Source: Wenjunlia tyrosinilytica (lineage in GTDB: Bacteria > Actinomycetota > Actinomycetes > Streptomycetales > Streptomycetaceae). From it: DNA of 64,000 nucleotides. The stretch's first letter is position 1; each line of letters begins with the position of its first letter. A program made the position numbers and the translations under genes. Location of the stretch: contig NZ_BMMS01000024.1 in NCBI RefSeq assembly GCF_014646055.1, forward strand, positions 1 through 64,000, given 5' to 3'. The notes below the pieces were generated by a model. That model saw only the letters and a list, made by a program, of their open reading frames with translations. It was not told the DNA's origin and searched no databases. This document shows positions 58,354 to 64,000 of the stretch, in pieces.

Positions 58354-60201
58354 CTATACCTCGATCTGCCCGGCCATCTGCTCGATCTTGACGATCACGA
58401 ACTCCGCGGGTTTCAGCGGTGCGAAGCCGACCACCACATTGACCACGCCCCGGTTGATGTCGTCCTGCGTGGTCGTGTCCTTGTCGCACTTGACGAAGTA
58501 CGCCTCGCGCGCGGCGGTGCCCTGGAAGGCGCCCTGCAGGAACAGCGTGTGCAGGAAGGCGCCGATGTTGAGCCGGATCTGGCTCCACAGGCGCTCGTCG
58601 TTGGGTTCGAAGACGACCCACTTGGTGCCCCGGTACAGGCTCTCCTCGAGCATCAGCGCCAGGCGGCGGACGGGGACGTACTTCCATTGGGAGCTGAGCA
58701 CGTCGGCTCCGGCCAGGGTGCGGGCGCCCCACACCACGGGTCCCACGACGGGGAAGGAGCGCAGGCAGTTCACCGCCACGGGGTTGAGCAGCCCGTTCTC
58801 CCGGTCGGTCATGGGGACGCTCAGCGCCCTTACTCCGCTGAGCCGGGTGTCGGTGCCCGCCGGTGCCTTCCACACCCCGCGTTCGCTGTCGGTGCGGGCC
58901 ATGATCCCGGCGACCGCGCCCGACGGCGGGAAGGAGCGCAGCCGTCCGGTGAGCAGGTCGACCATCTCCAAGTGCGGGAAGTACAGGGCCGCGTGGGTGC
59001 CGGGCACGGAGTCGAACGCGGCACGGCCCACACGGGCGGCGTCGAGGTTCTCCCATGAGGCCGGGGCGTCGGCGATCAGGAACATCCGCTTGTCCTCGCA
59101 CAGCGCGGCGGCGGCGGACAGCACGGTGGCGGCGTCGTCGACATTGCCGTAGCCGGCGACTTCCGGCAGGCACAGGAGGTTGATGTCCTGGACGTCGCGC
59201 AGTGCCTGGATGCCGGTCTTGTCGGCCTCGCTGCCGATCAGGTCCACGGGGCCGGGTGGCCCGGCGTCGACGCCCCCGGCGAGGGCGAAGGCGGGAGGCT
59301 GGGCGGAGTCCTCGAGGCCGAGCGGGCCGGCCGCGTCACCGCTGAAGTGGACGACGTCGGCCTCGTCGGTGGAACCGGCGACCACCTGGACGCGCCGGCC
59401 GAACGCGGTGACCCGGGTCCCGGCGAAGGCGCGCTTGCCGGGGGCGTCGGGCAGTGCCCTGAGCTTGCGTTCCATCAGGAGGGCGAGTTTGGCGACGGTC
59501 CCCGGCGGGTCTCCGTCCGTTTCCGGATCGAAGATCTTGAACGTGTGTTTGACGGCGCCGATTTTGACGTCGATCTCGGGGGTTAAATCGGGGAGTTGAT
59601 CACCGAAGGGCTTTGAAACGGTGCCCACCGGATCCGGCCGTCCCCCTTGCGCCAGGGTTACCCGGACGAGGGAGGAGGCCGAGTCGACGAACGCTTTGAC
59701 GTAGCGCGGGTGACCGGGATCCATGGACAGACCGGTGAACGATTCCCGTGATCCACCGGCGACATCGAACACCTGGAGATTGAATGTCTCCTTGGGCGTC
59801 GGGGTGTCGTGGTCGACGGCCACACGCAGCCCCGATCCCCAGGCGCCGGGCTCGCGGGCGGTGAGCGTGAGGACGTCGGCCGAGGCCTCCGTCTCACTGG
59901 ACGTCAGGGTGCGGGAGGCGGATGTGCCGGTCCCGGCGGCCCCGACGCGCACGACGACCGCGATCGACCCGCCGTTGAGGAAGAACTGCTGGACGGCGTA
60001 GCTCACGGCACTGTCGGAGGCCAAGCCGCCGAAGCGGCGCTCGTAGTCCGCGAAGCTGGTGATGGTGACCGGCTGGTTGACCGGGCCCCGGCGGGTGTGT
60101 CCGAGGAAGGCCGCCACCGAGGTGGAGACCGCCGTGATGGTTCGGACGCTACTGGGGAGTTCTTCGATGTAGACGCCGGGATAGGTCGGTTGTACCGGCA
60201 T
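58354..60201 (-). CDS. Contractile tail sheath protein
   Basis: 615 residues. The N-terminus VQPTYPGVYIEELPSSVRTI, then TAVSTSVAAFLGHTRRGPVN and SYAVQQFFLNGGSIAVVVRV is the standard sheath start. The conserved C-terminal domain has YVPVRRLALMLEESLYRGTK, WVVFEPNDERLWSQIRLNIG and NVVVGFAPLKPAEFVIVKIE (interlocking strands). Insertion domains in the middle (about 120 to 330) face outward and may hold the surface-exposed variable part. GGAGGGGG lies directly before the ATG at 60201. It is the first gene of the eCIS run and is preceded by the promoter near 60400. Confidence 0.95.
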   Translation of the reverse strand: MPVQPTYPGVYIEELPSSVRTITAVSTSVAAFLGHTRRGPVNQPVTITSFADYERRFGGLASDSAVSYAVQQFFLNGGSIAVVVRVGAAGTGTSASRTLTSSETEASADVLTLTAREPGAWGSGLRVAVDHDTPTPKETFNLQVFDVAGGSRESFTGLSMDPGHPRYVKAFVDSASSLVRVTLAQGGRPDPVGTVSKPFGDQLPDLTPEIDVKIGAVKHTFKIFDPETDGDPPGTVAKLALLMERKLRALPDAPGKRAFAGTRVTAFGRRVQVVAGSTDEADVVHFSGDAAGPLGLEDSAQPPAFALAGGVDAGPPGPVDLIGSEADKTGIQALRDVQDINLLCLPEVAGYGNVDDAATVLSAAAALCEDKRMFLIADAPASWENLDAARVGRAAFDSVPGTHAALYFPHLEMVDLLTGRLRSFPPSGAVAGIMARTDSERGVWKAPAGTDTRLSGVRALSVPMTDRENGLLNPVAVNCLRSFPVVGPVVWGARTLAGADVLSSQWKYVPVRRLALMLEESLYRGTKWVVFEPNDERLWSQIRLNIGAFLHTLFLQGAFQGTAAREAYFVKCDKDTTTQDDINRGVVNVVVGFAPLKPAEFVIVKIEQMAGQIEV

Positions 60202-60676
60202 TCCCCCTCCATTTCTTCCGGACGCACGTCAGGAGATATCGAGGGGAGAAGATCGAAGTCGGGCGGCCGACATATCCGCACACGCGGACGAAGCCACCGT
60301 CACTCCCCCGTCAGAAACCTCGCGACGCCCATGCCGCAAGGGACTCAAGCACCCGCTTGGGACTCCTGGTGCCTCTATGCATGCCCATCCTGAGCGCCAC
60401 TTGACCATGCGTCAAGATTGCGAATGAAATATCCACGCATTCTTCAGAAGTGTCCCGATCCAAGATCCGCTCGGGTCATGGCAGCCATATTGGGCCATAC
60501 GTATGAGGCATATACGCCATCGAATTCCAGTCCGAGTCGCACGTTCCGCACCGGAATCAAGCCTCAGCGGACGGAGGTATTGACGCGGCCATGCCAGGCG
60601 TTCATCATCGACGCGCGCCACGCACACGTGCGCCTCCGCCAAACCCGTCGCATCCGACACAATCCGGAGGATGTTC
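60202..60676. other. Divergent intergenic region between the eCIS operon and the carboxypeptidase gene
   Basis: 475 bases without a gene I can support. The part at about 60410-60560 is clearly AT-richer than the rest of the window, with TATACG, ATATTG and CATACGTATG elements, as expected of a regulatory region. In the sheath leader, TCCGC-ACAC-GCGGA (60275-60288) can form a small hairpin about 80 bases before the sheath start. Confidence 0.5.
60387..60416 (-). promoter_or_regulatory. Candidate promoter of the eCIS operon with an overlapping palindrome
   Basis: On the minus strand, -35 TTGACG (60410-60415) and -10 CAGGAT (60387-60392) are separated by 17 bases, about 185 bases ahead of the sheath start. 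The palindrome CTTGAC-N5-GTCAAG (60400-60416) covers the -35 box and could be the operator of a dimeric repressor. Confidence 0.45.
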
Positions 60677-62008
60677 ATGCGACTTCCCAGACGCGGCAGA
60701 CGGGCATCGGCCACCGCCGCCCTGCTCGCGCTCGCTCTCGCCACCTCGTTCGTCGCCCAGGCGGACGCCGCACCCCCGACCGAGCCGCAGTCCAAGAGCT
60801 ACGTGGTGGTCGGCCCCGACCGGAAGGCGGGCCCCGACACCCCGGCCGAACGGAGCTCGATCGCGCGCACCGGAGCGTCCGTCGACGAAGTGCGTGACGG
60901 CTCGGTCGTCATCACCGCCAACGCGGCCGAGGTGAAACGGGTCCGCGCGCTCGGCTACGCCGTCACCCCGCTGCCCGGCCCACCCACACGTTCGGGTGGC
61001 GCCGCGGCCACGCCGTTCGACTTCCCGCCCAGCGACTCCGGATACCACAACTACGCCGAGGCCACGGCGGACATCAACGCCGTCGTCGCCGCCCACCCCG
61101 CCATCATGAGCAAACGAGTGATCGGCAAGTCCTACCAGGGACGCGACATCGTCGCCGTCAAGATCAGCGACAACGTGGGCACGGACGAGAACGAGCCCGA
61201 GGTCCTGTTCACCCACCACCAGCACGCGCGCGAGCACCTGACCGTGGAGATGGCGCTCTACCTGCTCCACGAGTTCGGTGACAAGTACGCCACCGACAGC
61301 CGTATCGCCAACGTCGTCAACAGCCGCGAGATCTGGGTCGTCCCGGACCTCAACCCGGACGGCGGCGAGTACGACATCGCCACCGGCTCGTACCGCAGCT
61401 GGCGCAAGAACCGGCAGCCCACCACCGGCTCGTCGTACGTCGGTACGGACCTGAACCGCAACTGGAACTACAAGTGGGGCTGCTGCGGCGGCTCCTCCGG
61501 ATCGCCTTCGAGCGAGACCTACCGCGGTTCGGGCCCCGAGTCGGCGACGGAGGTCAAGGTCGTCGCCGACTTCGTGCGCAGCCGGGTCGTCGGCGGCAAG
61601 CAGCAGATCAAGGCGGCCATCGACTTCCACACGTACAGCCAGCTGGTGCTCTGGCCGTTCGGCTACACCTACTCCGACACCGGCACCGGCATGACCAAGG
61701 ACGAGCGGGACACCTATGCCACGCTCGGCAAGAAGATGGCGGCCAGCAACGGCTACACGCCCGAGCAGTCCAGCGACCTGTACATCACGGACGGCACCAT
61801 CGACGACTGGACGTGGGGCGTCCACAGGATCTTCACGTACACCTTCGAGATGTATCCCGGCGAGAGCGGCGGCGGCGGCGGTTTCTACCCGCCCGACGAG
61901 GTGATCGGCAGGGAGACCGCCCGCAACCGCGAGGCGGTCCTGCAACTGCTGGAGACGGCGGACTGCATGTACCGGGTCATCGGCAAGGAGGCGCAGTACT
62001 GCTCGTAG
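60677..62008 (+). CDS. Secreted M14 zinc carboxypeptidase (carboxypeptidase T-like)
   Basis: 443 residues from the ATG at 60677, where GGAGG has better spacing than for the ATG at 60671. A Sec signal peptide ([20 protein letters not shown], cleavage near AQADA) and a propeptide of about 80 residues precede the catalytic domain. Zinc ligands are HHQHAREHL (HxxE) and the His in [15 protein letters not shown]; the catalytic Glu is in TFEMYPGE. A substrate-binding Arg/Asn pair is in [12 protein letters not shown]. It removes C-terminal residues from peptides outside the cell. The Cys-Cys pair in WGCCGGSSG is typical of Streptomyces members. It is divergent from the eCIS operon. Confidence 0.94.
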   Translation: MRLPRRGRRASATAALLALALATSFVAQADAAPPTEPQSKSYVVVGPDRKAGPDTPAERSSIARTGASVDEVRDGSVVITANAAEVKRVRALGYAVTPLPGPPTRSGGAAATPFDFPPSDSGYHNYAEATADINAVVAAHPAIMSKRVIGKSYQGRDIVAVKISDNVGTDENEPEVLFTHHQHAREHLTVEMALYLLHEFGDKYATDSRIANVVNSREIWVVPDLNPDGGEYDIATGSYRSWRKNRQPTTGSSYVGTDLNRNWNYKWGCCGGSSGSPSSETYRGSGPESATEVKVVADFVRSRVVGGKQQIKAAIDFHTYSQLVLWPFGYTYSDTGTGMTKDERDTYATLGKKMAASNGYTPEQSSDLYITDGTIDDWTWGVHRIFTYTFEMYPGESGGGGGFYPPDEVIGRETARNREAVLQLLETADCMYRVIGKEAQYCS

Positions 62009-62060
62009 GCGTGCCCCTGGGCATGGAGCCCCTGTGGCAGGTGCCCCCGTGGGCATGGAG

Positions 62061-62096
62061 CGGGGTGCCGCCGCCGGTCCCGGCGGCGGCACCCCG
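62061..62096. terminator. Very strong bidirectional terminator hairpin
   Basis: A perfect 17-base inverted repeat (arms 62061-62077 and 62080-62096) around a TC centre, between the converging carboxypeptidase and P450 genes. It is preceded by an imperfect direct repeat of GGGCATGGAG. Confidence 0.85.
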
Positions 62097-62118
62097 CCCT
62101 TCGCCGCGTGACGGTCGA

Positions 62119-63303
62119 TCAGAAGGTGACAGGGAGTTCGATCAGCCCTCGCGCCCGGATCGACGGACGGCGGCGCAGTTCGTCGCGGGGCACACCCAGT
62201 GCCAGGTCCGGAAAGCGCCGCAGGAGCGTTCCGAGGGCGACCGCGGTCTCCAGCCGCGCCAGGGGAGCGCCCAGGCAGTAGTGGATCCCGTGGCCGAGTG
62301 AGAGGTGCCCGGCGCCGCCCGCGCGCTCGAAGTCCAGCCGGTCGGGGTCGTGGACACGGGCCGGGTCCCGGTTGGCTGAGGCGATGCAGAGCATGACGGT
62401 CTCCCCGGCGGGGACGGTGACACCGCCGATCTCCAGGTCCTCCAGCGGAAAGCGGCGGATGGCCAGCGCGCCCGGCGGGTCGAAGCGCGCTAGCTCCTCG
62501 ACGGCGGCGGGCATCAGCGAGGGGTCCTCGCGCAGGGCGCGCGCTCGCTTGGGATCGTCGAGCAGGGCCACCGTGGCATTGCCGATGAGATGGACGACGT
62601 TCTCGTAGCCCGCGAAGTGGATCAGGAACGCCAACGAGGTGAGCTCGTCCTCGGTCAGCCGGTCGCCCTCGTCACGGGCCGCGATCATGGCGGAGAGCAG
62701 GTCGTCGCCGGGCTGCTCGCGCTTGCGGCGGATCAGCTCGACGTAGAAGCGGACCATGCTGCCGACGGCCTCTTTGGCCCGCTCGGGGCGGGTGGGGTCG
62801 GGCAGGAGCATGGCGTCGGTCCAGGCCCGGAAGTCCCGCCGGGCCTCCTGCGGCACACCGAGCAGGTCGCAGATGACGATGATGGGCAGCGGCCCGGCGT
62901 AGTCGGCGATCAGTTCGGCCCGTCCCTGCCCCTCGACGGCGTCCAGAAGTGAGTCCGCGACCCGCTGGACCGGCTCGCGCAGAGCCTCGACACGGCGGGC
63001 GGTGAACGCCTTCGAGACCAGGCGCCGCACACGGGTGTGATCGGGCGGGTCCATGTTGAGCAGGTTGGCGTCCAGGGCGGGCGGCAGGGAGAACCCGCGG
63101 TAGTTGCCGGGCAGCGCGTGCCGCTTGTCGAGCGAGAGTCTGGGGTCGGCGAGTGCCTGCTTGACGTCGTCGTAGCGGGTGACCAGCCAGGCGGGCGCTC
63201 CGTCGGGGCCGGTGATGCGCTGGACGGGCGCCTGCTCGCGCAACTCGGCGTAGACGGCGTACGGGTCGGCCAGAAGCCGGGCGTCATCGACTGTGTACGG
63301 CAT
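62119..63303 (-). CDS. Cytochrome P450
   Basis: 394 residues from the ATG at 63303. The heme-binding Cys is in LSLGHGIHYCLGAPLARLE, where the usual first Phe is Leu. The ExxR motif is AVEELARFDPP region (EELAR), and the I-helix oxygen-activation segment is IHFAGYENVVHLIG, with Glu-Asn in place of the common Glu/Asp-Thr. NMDPPDHTRVRRLVSKAFTA is the standard C-helix. The class is bacterial soluble P450, needing ferredoxin partners that are not encoded here. The substrate is unknown. It starts 34 bases from the divergent oxidase gene, probably from a leaderless transcript. Confidence 0.93.
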   Translation of the reverse strand: MPYTVDDARLLADPYAVYAELREQAPVQRITGPDGAPAWLVTRYDDVKQALADPRLSLDKRHALPGNYRGFSLPPALDANLLNMDPPDHTRVRRLVSKAFTARRVEALREPVQRVADSLLDAVEGQGRAELIADYAGPLPIIVICDLLGVPQEARRDFRAWTDAMLLPDPTRPERAKEAVGSMVRFYVELIRRKREQPGDDLLSAMIAARDEGDRLTEDELTSLAFLIHFAGYENVVHLIGNATVALLDDPKRARALREDPSLMPAAVEELARFDPPGALAIRRFPLEDLEIGGVTVPAGETVMLCIASANRDPARVHDPDRLDFERAGGAGHLSLGHGIHYCLGAPLARLETAVALGTLLRRFPDLALGVPRDELRRRPSIRARGLIELPVTF

Positions 63304-63311
63304 GGCCCACA

Positions 63312-63331
63312 ACCCTATGCCCCGGTAGGTT
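63312..63331. promoter_or_regulatory. Overlapping divergent leaderless promoters
   Basis: TAGGTT (63326-63331) ends 6 bases before the plus-strand ATG at 63338, and TAGGGT on the minus strand (63312-63317) ends 8 bases before the minus-strand ATG at 63303. The two -10 elements form an AACC...GGTT inverted repeat. With only 34 bases between the genes there is no room for leaders with ribosome-binding sites. Confidence 0.5.
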
Positions 63332-63337
63332 GCGGCC

Positions 63338-64000
63338 ATGGAACGCGGTGTGATCGTCGTGGGCGCGGGCATCATCGGACTGACCACGGCTGTGGTCCTC
63401 GCCGAGGCGGGCACACCGGTGCGGGTGTGGAGCCGCGACCCCGTGGAGATGACCACGTCGGCGGCCGCCGGGGCCCTGTGGGAGCCCTACCGCGTCGAGC
63501 CGCAGGAGCTTGTGTTCGACTGGTCCCGGCGCTCGTTCCGCGTCCTGGAGGAGCTGGCGGCCAAGCCCGACGAGACCGGTGTGCGGATGGCCGACGGGAT
63601 CCAGGCCCATCCGGAGGGCGAGGGCCCGCCCTTCTGGGCGGCCACCGTGCCGGGAATGCGCCGGGCCACCGCCGACGAGCTGCCGCCCGGCTGCGCGTCG
63701 GGCTACCGCGCCCGGATGCCGCTGGTGGACATGCCCACCCACCTCGGCCATCTCACCCGCCGTCTCGCCGCGGCGGGCGGCGAACTGGAACCGCGCGCCA
63801 TCACCTCGTTCGACGAACCGGCGGCCGAGGCCGGTGTCGTGGTCAACTGCACCGGGCTGGGGGCCCGTGAACTCGTCCCCGATCCCGGGGTCAGGCCCGT
63901 TCAGGGCCAGATCGTGGTGGTGGAGAATCCCGGGCTCACCGAGTGGTTCGTCGACCCGGGCGGGGAGGGCGAGGACGCGCTGTACGCGTTGCCCCAGCCT
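63338..64000 (+). CDS. D-amino-acid oxidase-like FAD-dependent oxidoreductase (3' end outside the window)
   Basis: The first 221 codons are visible from the ATG at 63338. The FAD-binding dinucleotide motif is VIVVGAGIIGLTTAVVLAEA at the start, followed by TTSAAAGALWEPYRVEP, the typical D-amino-acid oxidase substrate/FAD region (SxxAGAxWxP). VVVNCTGLGARELVPDPGVR then PVQGQIVVV also matches (CTGxGAxxLxxD, PxRGQ with Gln-Gly-Gln). It probably oxidises a D-amino acid to an imino acid with release of hydrogen peroxide. It shares a very short promoter region with the P450 gene. Confidence 0.9.
   Translation, partial: MERGVIVVGAGIIGLTTAVVLAEAGTPVRVWSRDPVEMTTSAAAGALWEPYRVEPQELVFDWSRRSFRVLEELAAKPDETGVRMADGIQAHPEGEGPPFWAATVPGMRRATADELPPGCASGYRARMPLVDMPTHLGHLTRRLAAAGGELEPRAITSFDEPAAEAGVVVNCTGLGARELVPDPGVRPVQGQIVVVENPGLTEWFVDPGGEGEDALYALPQP

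Noticed and set aside
30464-60201. An integrated tailed prophage
   Set aside because: No capsid, portal, terminase, integrase or replication genes are present, while a Pvc16-like cap, AAA+ ATPase and DUF4157 protein are. This fits an eCIS rather than a phage.

Overview
The window is a stretch of a high-GC actinobacterial chromosome, almost certainly Streptomyces. Base composition is near 72% GC. GTG starts and 4-base ATGA/GTGA overlaps are frequent, and the gene order around idi, a zitB-like transporter and the hopanoid genes matches what is known of the Streptomyces coelicolor SCO6750 to SCO6768 region.

Region 1 (1 to 8810, minus strand) is the hopanoid/isoprenoid cluster. In transcription order it encodes hpnC, hpnD, hpnE, a polyprenyl diphosphate synthase, squalene-hopene cyclase, hpnG, hpnH and the start of dxs, mostly with overlapping stops and starts. 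It provides precursor (Dxs), prenyl chain extension, head-to-head coupling to squalene, cyclisation to hopene, and adenosylhopane side-chain chemistry. Region 2 (8811 to 9640) holds the frameshifted remains of an MMPL-family transporter and a strong terminator. Region 3 (9641 to 17918) is a compact glycopolymer operon: a TagGH-type ABC exporter, a family 2 glycosyltransferase, two CDP-alcohol phosphotransferases, a glycerol-1-phosphate-dehydrogenase-like enzyme, a sugar/polyol nucleotidyltransferase, and a divergent epimerase.

Region 4 (17919 to 21752) carries a zinc-exporter-like CDF gene with a candidate Zur box, idi, an anti-sigma-like ATPase and a glutathione peroxidase. Region 5 (21753 to 25365) is a decaying locus. 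It has two halves of a tRNA-Gly in permuted order, a TetR regulator, a fragment of an ADP-forming acyl-CoA synthetase, an amino-acid dehydrogenase, and a thiamine-diphosphate enzyme that lacks its N-terminal domain. Similar inverted repeats precede both ends of this locus. Region 6 (25393 to 30412) has a secreted alpha-L-fucosidase-like enzyme and a polar amino acid ABC importer.

Region 7 (30464 to 60201, minus strand) is the main feature: a complete extracellular contractile injection system (eCIS, phage-tail-like particle) in one long unidirectional gene run. Reading from the promoter near 60400 it encodes sheath, inner tube, a zinc-ribbon assembly protein, a proline-rich protein, a Pvc16-like terminator, an AAA+ ATPase, a 90-residue protein, a 2051-residue DUF4157 protein in the tape-measure position, a HEAT-like protein, a CIS tube-family protein, LysM, hub, spike, PAAR-like tip, gp25 wedge, two J-like baseplate proteins, a tail-I/beta-helix protein and a DUF6519 protein. 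An endolysin-like amidase follows. No recognisable tail fibre is present, so the last two structural-looking genes are candidates for target contact.

Region 8 (60202 to 64000) has a secreted M14 zinc carboxypeptidase (plus strand), a cytochrome P450 (minus) and the start of a D-amino-acid-oxidase-like gene (plus). The last two diverge from a 34-base intergenic region that looks like two leaderless promoters.
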